Positions 51,106 to 59,679 of a stretch of DNA of 64,000 nt are shown here, piece by piece. The notes below the pieces were generated by a model. That model saw nothing but the letters and a program-made list of their open reading frames with translations. It ran no database searches and was not told the origin of the DNA. The DNA lies in assembly GCA_965237855.1 (NCBI GenBank), contig CBDEGK010000008.1:1054001-1118000 (forward strand). Reading direction: 5' to 3'. Each line of letters begins with the position of its first letter. Position 1 is the stretch's first letter. The translations under genes were made by a program, and so were the position numbers. The stretch comes from CBDEGK01 sp965237855 (GTDB lineage Bacteria > Pseudomonadota > Gammaproteobacteria > Pseudomonadales > Halieaceae).

Positions 51106-53703
51106 CTAGAGCTCTTTCTTAAGTTGGTAGAGTAAATCTAGAGCCTGCCGGGGGCTCAGCTCGTCGATATCAGTAGCTTCCAACTGGTCCACCACCGGGT
51201 GGGGCGCTGGCGCGCTGAACATATCTGGTTGGGGCGACGCAGGCAGAGTCAGTGCCGGGGCTAAAGGCCGCGCGGAGAAGCCGATGTCGCCACTTTCCAA
51301 CTCTCGCAGTTTATCGCCGGCAGCTTCCAGCACGTGGCTGGGAATGCCCGCCAGCTTGGCCACTTGCAAGCCGTAGCTGCGGTTGGCGGGACCCTCCTGG
51401 ATATTGTGCAGGAATACCACGTGATCCTGGTACTCGGTGGCATCCAGGTGAATATTGGCCATGCTGGGACACTGTTCAGGCAGGGTGGTGAGCTCAAAAT
51501 AGTGGGTGGCAAACAGGGTGAAGGCCCGCACCTGTTGAGCCAGCGCCACAGCCGCTGCCCAGGCCAGGGACAGACCATCAAAAGTGCTGGTGCCGCGACC
51601 CACTTCATCCATCAGCACCAGGCTGGCGGGGGTGGCATTGTGGAGGATATTGGCGGTTTCGGTCATTTCCACCATAAAGGTGGAGCGTCCACCCGCCAAA
51701 TCGTCGGAGGAACCGATGCGGGTAAAGATACGATCGACGGCCGAGAGGGTGACACTGTCAGCCGGGACGAAACTACCGACATGGGCAAGCAGGGCGATCA
51801 CCGCGGTCTGGCGCATATAGGTCGACTTACCGCCCATGTTGGGGCCGGTAATCAACAGCATCCGACGCTGATCATTGAGCAGGCAGTCGTTGGCGATAAA
51901 GGGTTCATCCAGCACCTGTTCCACCACCAGGTGACGACCCGCCACGATATCCAGGCATTGCTCGTCGCTGAAGCGGGGGCGACACAGGCGCAGGTTCTCT
52001 GCCCGTTCTGCCAGGCAGGTCAGCACATCGAGATCGCAGATGGCCTGGCTGGTTTGCTGCAGGACTAGCAGTTGCTCATTGAGCGTTTCCAACAGCTGCT
52101 CATACAGGTACTTTTCCCGGCTCAAGGCGCGGCTCTTGCTGCTGAGGGCCTTGTCTTCAAATTCTTTCAGCTCCGGCGTGATGTAGCGTTCGGCGTTTTT
52201 CAGGGTCTGACGGCGCACATACTCCACCGGCGCCCGGTCTGATTGAGCTTTGCTGATTTCAATGTAATAACCGTGCACCCGGTTGTAGCCCACCTTGAGG
52301 GTACTGAGGCCGGTTTGCTCCCGTTCCCGCCGCTCGATTTCCAGCAGATAGTCGCCGGCGTTGGCGCTGATCTGACGTAATTCGTCCAGGTCTGCGTCGT
52401 AGCCATCGGCAATCACACCGCCATCGCGCAGCACCACCGGCGGATTTTCGATAATCGCCCGGCTCAGTAAATCCACGGTGTCCGGGTATTCGCCGCATTG
52501 CTGTTGCAGCTGCGCCAGCAAGGGTGTCTGGCAGCGATTCAATTCGTTACGCATTGCCGGCAGGGCGGCGAGAGATTGGCACAGTCTCGACAGGTCCCGG
52601 GGGCGCGCGGAGCGCAACGCCACGCGGGCCAGGATGCGCTCGGTATCGCCGATGGGTTTGAGGCACTCGCGCACCGGTTCGAAATAGTAGTCATTGCGGA
52701 GGGCCTCCACCGACGCGTGGCGTTCATCCAGCAGACCGGTATCGGTCAGCGGGCGGTGCAGCCAGCGCCGCAGATTACGCCCGCCCATAGCGGTGACACA
52801 ACTGTTCATCACCGCGAACAAAGTATGATCTTCGCCGCCGGTGAGATTGATATCAATTTCCAGGTTGCGGCGGGTGGAGGCATCGAGGATGACACTGTCT
52901 TCCCGCCGTTCCAGGGCCAGCCCGGCAATATGGGGCAGGCTGGTGCGCTGGGTATCTTTCACATAGTGCAGCAGACAACCCGCCGCAGAGATCGCCAGGT
53001 GCAGGTCGGCGCAGCCAAAACCCTGCAGGTCGTGGGTCTGAAACTGATCATTCAGCGCTTTCTCGGCGCTGTCGCGGTCAAACTCCCAGGTGGGCTGGCT
53101 GCGGGCGCCGCGGCGATTGATGACCTGGGGATAGAAGATGGTCTCCTGGTAGAGTAATTCTGCGGGATTCAATCGTTCCAGTTCGCTGTGGAGTGCCTCT
53201 TCACCGGTCACCTCCATGACCCGGAAACGGCCCGCGCTGAGATCGAGGCTGGCAATGCCGAACTGATCCTCCCGTTGGCACAAAGCCATCAACAGGTTGT
53301 CCCGGCTTTCTTCCAGCAGCGCCTCGTCACTGACCGTGCCGGGCGTGACCACCCGCATCACCTTGCGTTCAACCGGGCCCTTACTGGTGGCGGGGTCGCC
53401 AATTTGTTCGCAGATGGCGACGGATACACCGGCTTTTACCAACCGGGCCAGGTAACCCTCGGCGGCGTGATAGGGCACGCCGCACATGGGAATGGGTTCG
53501 CCACCAGCTTTACCGCGGGCGGTCAGGGTAATATCGAGAAGGTCGGCCGCGCGTTTGGCGTCGTCGAAAAACAACTCGTAGAAGTCACCCATGCGGTAGA
53601 ACAGCAGGTCGTTGGGGTGCTCCGCCTTGAGGCCCAGGTATTGGACCATCATTGGGGTATGCGGGCTGTTTTTGTCCTTATTGGCCGCTGTTTTCTCGCT
53701 CAC
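51106..53703 (-). CDS. mutS: DNA mismatch repair protein MutS
   Basis: MutS (865 residues) recognises mismatches and starts repair with MutL. The mismatch-binding domain contains FYRMGDFYELFFDDAKRAA. The ATPase domain has Walker A GPNMGGKSTYMRQTAVIAL, Walker B LVLMDEVGRGTSTFDGLSLA and the FATHYFELTTL segment. The C-terminus (SPRQALDLLYQLKKEL) matches the conserved beta-clamp/tetramer end. Length and motifs are standard. It is transcribed toward fdxA, 135 bases from the fdxA start. Confidence 0.98.
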   Translation of the reverse strand: MSEKTAANKDKNSPHTPMMVQYLGLKAEHPNDLLFYRMGDFYELFFDDAKRAADLLDITLTARGKAGGEPIPMCGVPYHAAEGYLARLVKAGVSVAICEQIGDPATSKGPVERKVMRVVTPGTVSDEALLEESRDNLLMALCQREDQFGIASLDLSAGRFRVMEVTGEEALHSELERLNPAELLYQETIFYPQVINRRGARSQPTWEFDRDSAEKALNDQFQTHDLQGFGCADLHLAISAAGCLLHYVKDTQRTSLPHIAGLALERREDSVILDASTRRNLEIDINLTGGEDHTLFAVMNSCVTAMGGRNLRRWLHRPLTDTGLLDERHASVEALRNDYYFEPVRECLKPIGDTERILARVALRSARPRDLSRLCQSLAALPAMRNELNRCQTPLLAQLQQQCGEYPDTVDLLSRAIIENPPVVLRDGGVIADGYDADLDELRQISANAGDYLLEIERREREQTGLSTLKVGYNRVHGYYIEISKAQSDRAPVEYVRRQTLKNAERYITPELKEFEDKALSSKSRALSREKYLYEQLLETLNEQLLVLQQTSQAICDLDVLTCLAERAENLRLCRPRFSDEQCLDIVAGRHLVVEQVLDEPFIANDCLLNDQRRMLLITGPNMGGKSTYMRQTAVIALLAHVGSFVPADSVTLSAVDRIFTRIGSSDDLAGGRSTFMVEMTETANILHNATPASLVLMDEVGRGTSTFDGLSLAWAAAVALAQQVRAFTLFATHYFELTTLPEQCPSMANIHLDATEYQDHVVFLHNIQEGPANRSYGLQVAKLAGIPSHVLEAAGDKLRELESGDIGFSARPLAPALTLPASPQPDMFSAPAPHPVVDQLEATDIDELSPRQALDLLYQLKKEL

Positions 53704-53817
53704 TGGGGGTGGTTCTGCCGGTAGTTCATGGAGAATGTGGATTGTCTCATAGATCTCAGATAGAGCTCAAAAAAACAGAGTCCTAATGTGGCATTTGATA
53801 CGTCAGCAAGCGTCATA

Positions 53818-53846
53818 TTGAGTAACCAAAAGGTTACATGTATAGT
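53818..53846 (+). promoter_or_regulatory. Promoter with palindromic operator for the SRPBCC-ArsR pair
   Basis: TTGAGT (53818-53823) and TATAGT (53841-53846) with a 17-base spacer form a good sigma-70 promoter. The spacer contains the perfect dyad GTAACC-AAAA-GGTTAC (53822-53837), which overlaps the -35 edge. An ArsR-family repressor is the second gene of the operon, so autorepression through this site is likely. Confidence 0.65.
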
Positions 53847-53883
53847 GTTGAATCACATCCCTGCAAACTGAGAGGAGTGCGAC

Positions 53884-54336
53884 ATGGGACTTACCATCAG
53901 TACCCTGCATGTTAGGCGATCAATTTTTATCAATGCTTCTCCCACAAAAGTGTGGCGAGAATTCGAATCCTCTGATCGAATAAAGGGGTGGCTCAATTTG
54001 GGCCACGTCGTGCATAAATTCGACCCACAGGTGGGTAGCGACGTGGAAATGTCGGTGAACATAAACGGCGAAGAGCGTCATTTTGGGGGTCCAGTGCTGA
54101 TTGTGGAACCGCAGCTGGAGCTTTCCTTCGAGAGCCAATGGGAGGAGCCCTATCAGTGGCCGGTTCCAACGCTCTGGACAATAAGGCTTTCCGCGCTGTA
54201 TGACGGAACGCTGGTAGAAATTTTTCATCATGGTTTTGAACGCATGGGTGCCGCCGCGGCGGACAATTTGCAAGAGTATGAACGGGGTTGGGACATGAAG
54301 CACCTCACGGCGTTGCGTGAGATGGTTGAAAAATGA
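53884..54336 (+). CDS. SRPBCC (START/AHSA1-like) ligand-binding protein
   Basis: A 150-residue soluble protein of the SRPBCC/AHSA1 hot-pocket fold. It begins VRRSIFINASPTKVWREFES (typical A-s-p-x-x-V-W/F start), with EMSVNINGEERHFGGPVLIV and a TLVEIFHHGFER strand pair, and ends in the long helix LQEYERGWDMKHLTALREMV. This family is often encoded with ArsR-type repressors and binds small hydrophobic ligands; the ligand here is unknown. AGAGGAG precedes the ATG. The stop overlaps the ArsR start by four bases. Confidence 0.85.
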   Translation: MGLTISTLHVRRSIFINASPTKVWREFESSDRIKGWLNLGHVVHKFDPQVGSDVEMSVNINGEERHFGGPVLIVEPQLELSFESQWEEPYQWPVPTLWTIRLSALYDGTLVEIFHHGFERMGAAAADNLQEYERGWDMKHLTALREMVEK

Positions 54337-54653
54337 CAATTCGGGATGCGTATGTGGCGATAGCAGATCCGACGCGCAGGCAGATATTAGATCTTCTGCA
54401 AGAGCAGCTGATAATTACTGCCGGCGAAATTGCCAGGCAATTCACAGGTATATCACGACCAGCAATTTCAAAGCATTTGAGAATACTCAAAGAATGCGGA
54501 GTGGTCGCAGTCCAGAAGCAAGGAAAATCTCAAAACTATTCGCTGATACCCGAACCTCTTGTCGCAGTTCGAGAGAATTGGCTGTTGAGATTTGGAGACA
54601 TGCCAACCGAGAGTTTGGTTGAGCTGCGTGACAGAGTAGAAAGCGGGAGATAG
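54333..54653 (+). CDS. ArsR-family autorepressor (SdpR-like)
   Basis: A 106-residue winged-helix repressor: IADPTRRQILDLLQEQLIIT, recognition helix region ISRPAISKHLRILKECGVV and wing KQGKSQNYSLIP, ending with a VELRDRVESG helix. No metal-binding cysteine pair (ELCVCDL type) is present, so it is not a metal sensor; this fits the SdpR-like class partnered with SRPBCC proteins. It overlaps the SRPBCC gene by four bases and probably binds the dyad at 53822-53837. Confidence 0.88.
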   Translation: MTIRDAYVAIADPTRRQILDLLQEQLIITAGEIARQFTGISRPAISKHLRILKECGVVAVQKQGKSQNYSLIPEPLVAVRENWLLRFGDMPTESLVELRDRVESGR

Positions 54654-54685
54654 TTTGCCAGTTCATTGTGCTCCCTGACTCTGTA

Positions 54686-55993
54686 TCAGTTGTGAAAACG
54701 GCTCTGAATATGCCTTTGTCGTGTCGCAATTTGTTGGCGTCTTTGTTCGAAGCTGACTCGAGGAAGTTCTGCGGGAAGATATTTTTGCAACTCTGAAAAT
54801 TTCACCAACTGTACAGATATGTCGGGCTCTCCCTCTGCATTCATCCAGCGATGAGTAATGATGGCCTCTCGGCGTCCTTCGGTATCCAGCCAGTTGGCAA
54901 TACCAGGATCTTGATGGGCCAGCACCAGCCAGACTTTGCCATCGTCACCTTGATAGACCTGTTCCATGCTCAGACTGGTCACCCGGTTGGCATAGTCACC
55001 GGCGTCGAACCAGGCGTGGGTATACGTTTGGAAAGACCAATAGCCAACGACCGGAGGCGGGCTGACTTCAATGATCATGGCTTCATCCTCGGCCAGGTCG
55101 AAGGGGATGCCGCCGTAAACGAGAGTGGAAGAGCCGCCGCCGACTGAGCGGGTGCCATTGTACTCGTTGACCTTGTCGGCGATCAGTGCCGCTTTCATCC
55201 AGCGGTTCCAACCGATCAGGCTGCCCTCTATCCAATCCGCCGCTTTGCCCAGGCGATGGGCCACGGTGTCCTCGTTGAGGATTGCCGGGGACAGGCCCTC
55301 GTTGCCCACTTTTACAACGAAGAGCTCGGCGTCGCCGTCTTTTTCCCAGTCGGCGTAGTAGATGCGAAAGGACAGTATTTTGTGATCTGCCGCCAGTGGT
55401 AGCCAGTCACCCTGGTGGGGCTCCGGGCTGATGATAAGCGTGAAGTTACCCTGCTCATCCAACGTCAGTGAGGATTTATCCCAGGTTTCTGAGGTGCCAA
55501 TTTCGTTCATGTGCAGGTCACCGAGACTGGTTTGAATGGCGATATCCCTCACCCCGGAGAGGTTGCCCGTCAGTCGGTAAGTGGAGTCTCCGGAAATGCT
55601 GGTTCGCAGATACTTGTTATCGACATTGGGGCCGCCCCAGCCGGTGGTGTCGGTATTGATGACCAGGAGGGAGGGGAAGTCCGTGTCGGCATGGTCAAAC
55701 TGCAGGCGTATGCCTTCTACGATCATGTGTGCCAGTTGTCGCACCGCCTCCGCCCGGTCGCGTTCGCTGGCTACCGGGAAGGTACCGCCGGTAGCCGCAG
55801 TGGCTGCATCGTCCTGCAACAAGCGTTGCCCCAGTTTATTCATGCGTTGCGTAAAGTCATCCCAGGCGGTGAACGCGGGGCTTGTCGATAGTGCATCAGC
55901 CGTCTGTTGCTGGCGCTGTGCCTGCATTGATGAACCTGCAAAGACGCCGACCAGAAAGGCAATTCCAAGTAAAAACAACGTTTTCTTATTCAT
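54686..55993 (-). CDS. DUF1214-domain exported protein
   Basis: A 435-residue protein with an N-terminal signal or anchor (LFLLGIAFLVGVFAGSSMQA). The C-terminal half looks like DUF1214: FRIYYADWEKDGDAELFVVK, a conserved VVGYWSFQTYTHAWFDA and the LSMEQVYQGDDGKVWLVLAHQDP, NWLDTEGRREAI stretch. Such proteins are widespread in marine and soil bacteria next to lipid or steroid genes, but their biochemical role is unknown. It is divergent from the Rossmann-protein operon (94-base gap) and convergent with the ArsR gene. Confidence 0.72.
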   Translation of the reverse strand: MNKKTLFLLGIAFLVGVFAGSSMQAQRQQQTADALSTSPAFTAWDDFTQRMNKLGQRLLQDDAATAATGGTFPVASERDRAEAVRQLAHMIVEGIRLQFDHADTDFPSLLVINTDTTGWGGPNVDNKYLRTSISGDSTYRLTGNLSGVRDIAIQTSLGDLHMNEIGTSETWDKSSLTLDEQGNFTLIISPEPHQGDWLPLAADHKILSFRIYYADWEKDGDAELFVVKVGNEGLSPAILNEDTVAHRLGKAADWIEGSLIGWNRWMKAALIADKVNEYNGTRSVGGGSSTLVYGGIPFDLAEDEAMIIEVSPPPVVGYWSFQTYTHAWFDAGDYANRVTSLSMEQVYQGDDGKVWLVLAHQDPGIANWLDTEGRREAIITHRWMNAEGEPDISVQLVKFSELQKYLPAELPRVSFEQRRQQIATRQRHIQSRFHN

Positions 55994-56087
55994 GTGTCCT
56001 CATTTTAGGCTGGTTACCCGGGGCATTGCCTAAGCAGCGCTTGAAGGGATACTCTGAGCCGCAGCCATCCAAAGAACAAGGGTTCCC

Positions 56088-56909
56088 ATGAAACTACTGC
56101 TAAAAATTCTGCTTGGAATAGTCGGCCTGTTTTTCGCGCTGATCCTGGTGTTTAACATTCGCGGCGCCATGCTGCTAGGTACGATCACCCCCGATCCCGG
56201 CGCAGCCCGCAATGATGCAGCCAACAAGGTGGTAATGGTGTTTGGTGCCAGCGGCTCCGCTGGAGATGGGCTGCTCAAGGCCGCCATGGAGGATCCGGAT
56301 GTAGAAGTGGTCTATGCACTTACCCGGCGTATGACATCACGTCTGGAAGCGGGCGAGGCCTCCGGCCGCGTCAATGTAATACGGCACGAGGATTTCACGG
56401 ATTACTCCATGCTCACTGAGGAGCTGTCGCAGGTGAATACGGTTCTATGGGGGCTGGGTGCTTCCTCAATAGGGATGGACGAGGACACCTATCGCTGGAT
56501 CCACGTGGATTTCCCGGTCAGCTTTGTGAAGGCCTGGCTGGCCGCCCGTACCGAGGGCCCGATGGCCTTTCACTACGTGACCGGGATGGGCACCGGCGAA
56601 GAGGAGGATGCCCAGTGGGCCAAGGATAAAGGCCGGGCGGAGCGCGAGGTGGCGGAAATGGCTGAGGGGACAGGCTTGCGAACCTTTGGCCATCGTTCAG
56701 CCTGGATTCGGCCCACCAGCGAGAACTCCAACTGGCTGATCTATGCGGCCGAACCCTTGTTGAAACCCGGCCACATGGTGATTCGTGGCATCGACCTGGG
56801 TCGAGCCATGCTGGAGATCAGTGCCCGTACTGAAGAGCTTGCCAGCGGCACCCCGATCGATAACAAGGATGCCATTGCCTACGCGCGCCTGTACCGGGAA
56901 CGCGGTTGA
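56088..56909 (+). CDS. Membrane-anchored NAD(P)-binding Rossmann protein
   Basis: A 273-residue protein with an N-terminal transmembrane helix (LLLKILLGIVGLFFALILVF) followed by an atypical-SDR/NmrA-like Rossmann domain. VVMVFGASGSAGDGLLKAA is the dinucleotide motif, with VVYALTRRM (basic residues favouring NADP), VLWGLGASSIG and FHYVTGMGTG further on. The Y-x3-K active site of classical SDRs is not evident, so it may be a reductase of unknown substrate or a sensor. It overlaps the next gene by one base (TGATG). Confidence 0.72.
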   Translation: MKLLLKILLGIVGLFFALILVFNIRGAMLLGTITPDPGAARNDAANKVVMVFGASGSAGDGLLKAAMEDPDVEVVYALTRRMTSRLEAGEASGRVNVIRHEDFTDYSMLTEELSQVNTVLWGLGASSIGMDEDTYRWIHVDFPVSFVKAWLAARTEGPMAFHYVTGMGTGEEEDAQWAKDKGRAEREVAEMAEGTGLRTFGHRSAWIRPTSENSNWLIYAAEPLLKPGHMVIRGIDLGRAMLEISARTEELASGTPIDNKDAIAYARLYRERG

Positions 56910-58042
56910 TGGCAGGCGAAGTTATTATAAAGGCTGTTGACGATGCGGCCACGCTGAAACAATTTGTCGCGGTGCCGCACAACGTTTATGCCGACGATGC
57001 GAACTGGATAGCACCGTTGAATTTGCTGGAAAAGCATCGATTTGACCCCAAGCGGCCCTACTTTGAGCACGCCCGTGCCCAGGCCTGGGTGGCATTCAGA
57101 GATGGCGAACTCGTGGGCCGTATTTCAGCGCAGGTGGATGAGTTGCACTTGCAGCGCTACAGCGATGCCACCGGCTATTTTGGTTTACCGGAGGCCATTG
57201 ATGACGCAGATGTTTTCGCTGCTTTGTTTGCAGCGGCAGAGAGCTGGTTGAGAGGGCAGGGCATGACCGTTGTGCGCGGCCCCTATAATCTTTCGGTGAA
57301 CGAGGAGGTGGGGGTGCTGGTCGACGGCTTCGATACACCGGCCTATGTCATGATGGGACACGGTCGAGTCTTTTACGATCAGCACATCAAGGCACAGGGC
57401 TATACGGGCGCTAAGGATTTACTGGCCTACATCGTAGATTCAGATTTTGCGATACCACCGGTGATGGCGAAACTGGTAAAACGGGCGCAGCGCAAAGTCA
57501 CCGTGCGCACCTTGCGTCGCAAAGAGTTAGAACAAGAAGCTGAGGTCATGCGCGATATTTTTAACGATGCCTGGCAGGACAACTGGGGTTTTGTACCCTT
57601 TAGTGAAGCCGAATTTCTGGATACGGTGAAAACTTTGACCATGTTGTTGCCCGACGACTATGTCCAGATTGCTGAGTGCGAAGGGCGGCCAACGGCCTTT
57701 ATCGTTTTGCTACCCAATATCAACGAGGCCATAGCCGATTTAAAAGGCAGCCTCTTCCCACTGGGTTGGCTGAAAGCCTTGTGGCGCTTGAAAGTAACCG
57801 GGGTGACTACCAGCCGGGTGCCGCTGATGGGAGTCAGAACAGAATTTCAGAGCACGCCGTTGGGGCCGGCGATGGCCTTTATGGTCATTGATGCCGCGCG
57901 CCGTGCCGCGGTTGAAAATGGTATGCAACAGACCGAGTTGGGCTGGATCCTTGAGGATAACCAGGGCATGCGCAGTATTATTGAGTCCTTCGGCGGAGAT
58001 GCTTACAAGCGCTATCGGATGTACGAAAAAGTGCTGGACTGA
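56909..58042 (+). CDS. GNAT-like (FemAB/GNAT fold) protein of unknown substrate
   Basis: A 377-residue cytoplasmic protein resembling a widespread family usually labelled GNAT N-acetyltransferase: FVAVPHNVYADDANWIAPLN, then FDPKRPYFEHARAQAWVAF, GELVGRISAQVD and MTVVRGPYNLSVNEEVGVLV. A second acetyltransferase-like half follows (DAWQDNWGFVPFSEAEF to ELGWILEDNQGMRSIIESFG). Acceptor and donor are unknown. The ATG at 56909 overlaps the previous stop by one base, and its own stop overlaps the glycosyltransferase start by one base, so the three proteins are probably made together. Confidence 0.7.
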   Translation: MAGEVIIKAVDDAATLKQFVAVPHNVYADDANWIAPLNLLEKHRFDPKRPYFEHARAQAWVAFRDGELVGRISAQVDELHLQRYSDATGYFGLPEAIDDADVFAALFAAAESWLRGQGMTVVRGPYNLSVNEEVGVLVDGFDTPAYVMMGHGRVFYDQHIKAQGYTGAKDLLAYIVDSDFAIPPVMAKLVKRAQRKVTVRTLRRKELEQEAEVMRDIFNDAWQDNWGFVPFSEAEFLDTVKTLTMLLPDDYVQIAECEGRPTAFIVLLPNINEAIADLKGSLFPLGWLKALWRLKVTGVTTSRVPLMGVRTEFQSTPLGPAMAFMVIDAARRAAVENGMQQTELGWILEDNQGMRSIIESFGGDAYKRYRMYEKVLD

Positions 58043-59679
58043 TGTCAGCTGCTACCAACGCCGTTCTCTACTACCATCCCGATGCTTACCGATCAGATCG
58101 GGTTCAAGTCAAGGGCCGCCATGCTGCCGGCGCCGGTTTCCTCGATGGATTTATACGGCACTCAGGAGTGGAACAGTTTTACGCCCTGGTATCGAAGCAG
58201 CATCGTGAAGATTTTGGCCGTCACCTGCGGGCATTGGACAGTCGCAAGAGACCGTTAAAAGCGTTATCCCCAGCCAGCCCCGAACTGGCAGATATAGGCA
58301 CTTTACACCTGCCGGGCCCCGGCCTGGCTGAGCGAACCTGGCAGCGCAGGGTTCAAGGCGACGGTCACTTCAGCATTTGTGGCTTGACACATACCCTGTC
58401 TTCCGAGCGTGTGATCAAGTCACTGCAGGACAACCTCGTGGCGCCGACCTGCGAATGGGATGCGCTGATTTGCACATCAATCGCCGCCAGGGAGGTGGTT
58501 TTACGCATTCAGGAGGGCCACCAGGCTTACCTCGAAGAGCGCTTTGGCGCGCCTGTGCAAGCGCGGATGCAGCTGCCGATTATCCCGTTGGGAGTTGATT
58601 CTGAGTATTTCGCCCAACTGGCCAGCAGCGAACAAGGAGTGGCTCTGCGACAGCGCCTGGGCATCGCGGCAGAAGATGTTGTGTTCCTGTTTGCCGGCCG
58701 CCTGTCCTTCCACTCCAAGGCCCACCCGGTACCCATGTTCCTGGCGGCTGAAGCGGCCCAGGCACGTCTGCCCTACCGGAAAATTCACCTGTTGATGGCC
58801 GGTCAATTTTACAACGACAGTATTCGAGAAGAATTTAGTTCCGCGACAGCTGCCTGTCCTAATGTCAGCGTGCACTTCGTGGATGGCGCTGATGACTTGA
58901 TGATGGCATCAGTGTGGGCCGCGGCGGATGTCTTCATCTCCTTGTCAGACAATGTCCAGGAAACCTTTGGTCTTACCCCGGTAGAAGCCATGGCTGCTGG
59001 ATTGCCGTGTATTGTCAGTGACTGGAACGGCTATCGCGATACGGTGGTTGAAGGGGAGAACGGAATGCGGATTGCGACGACCATAGCAACGGCGTCAGCA
59101 GCTGAAGTATTGGCCCGCCGATATGCCCTCGGCCTGGAAACCTATGACCGCTTTATTGGTGCGACTGCCATGATAACCAGCGTTGATATTGCCAGCGCAG
59201 CGGAGGCTATGTTGAAACTGGCTGACTCGGCTGACTTGCGCATGCAGATGGGGGCGGCCGGCAGTGTTCGCGCCCGGCAACACTTTGATTGGGCGCACAT
59301 CATCAGCCGCTATCAGCAGCTCTGGCGGGAACTGGCCGAGCGCCGCCAGTCTGCAGATACCAATTCCGCCAGCAATCCCATGTACCCAAGCCCTTTCGCT
59401 GTGTTTGCTGACCATGCTGGCAGCCAGTTGCATATTGATACGCAGGTGAGTCGATTGGGTAGCTACCAGGAGTTGCGAGCATTGAGACAGAGCAGCCTCA
59501 ATAGCTTCGCCGATAATCAGCTATTCGATGATGCGTTGTTACAGGACTTGTGGCGGGGTTTACCCGAGCAGGCGCAGCCCCTGTCAGCAATATTGACGAG
59601 CTATGAGGCCGCGATGCACCTGCCGCTGCAGCGTGCGCTGCTGTACCTGGCCAAGTTCGGGCTGGTGCGCCTAGATTAG
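58042..59679 (+). CDS. Glycosyltransferase family 4-like protein
   Basis: A 545-residue GT-B glycosyltransferase. The donor-binding half has FLFAGRLSFHSKAHPVPMFL, KIHLLMAGQFYNDSI and DVFISLSDNVQETFGLTPVE then AMAAGLPCIVSDWNGYRD, which contains the GT4 E-x7-E signature. The N-terminal acceptor half (LYYHPDAYRSDRVQVKGRHA) contains a GDGHFSICGLTHTLSSERV stretch, and there is an unusual C-terminal domain of about 100 residues beyond the GT core. A retaining transferase acting on a cell-surface or lipid acceptor is plausible. It overlaps the GNAT-like gene by one base and the convergent LLM gene by nine bases. Confidence 0.8.
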   Translation: MSAATNAVLYYHPDAYRSDRVQVKGRHAAGAGFLDGFIRHSGVEQFYALVSKQHREDFGRHLRALDSRKRPLKALSPASPELADIGTLHLPGPGLAERTWQRRVQGDGHFSICGLTHTLSSERVIKSLQDNLVAPTCEWDALICTSIAAREVVLRIQEGHQAYLEERFGAPVQARMQLPIIPLGVDSEYFAQLASSEQGVALRQRLGIAAEDVVFLFAGRLSFHSKAHPVPMFLAAEAAQARLPYRKIHLLMAGQFYNDSIREEFSSATAACPNVSVHFVDGADDLMMASVWAAADVFISLSDNVQETFGLTPVEAMAAGLPCIVSDWNGYRDTVVEGENGMRIATTIATASAAEVLARRYALGLETYDRFIGATAMITSVDIASAAEAMLKLADSADLRMQMGAAGSVRARQHFDWAHIISRYQQLWRELAERRQSADTNSASNPMYPSPFAVFADHAGSQLHIDTQVSRLGSYQELRALRQSSLNSFADNQLFDDALLQDLWRGLPEQAQPLSAILTSYEAAMHLPLQRALLYLAKFGLVRLD

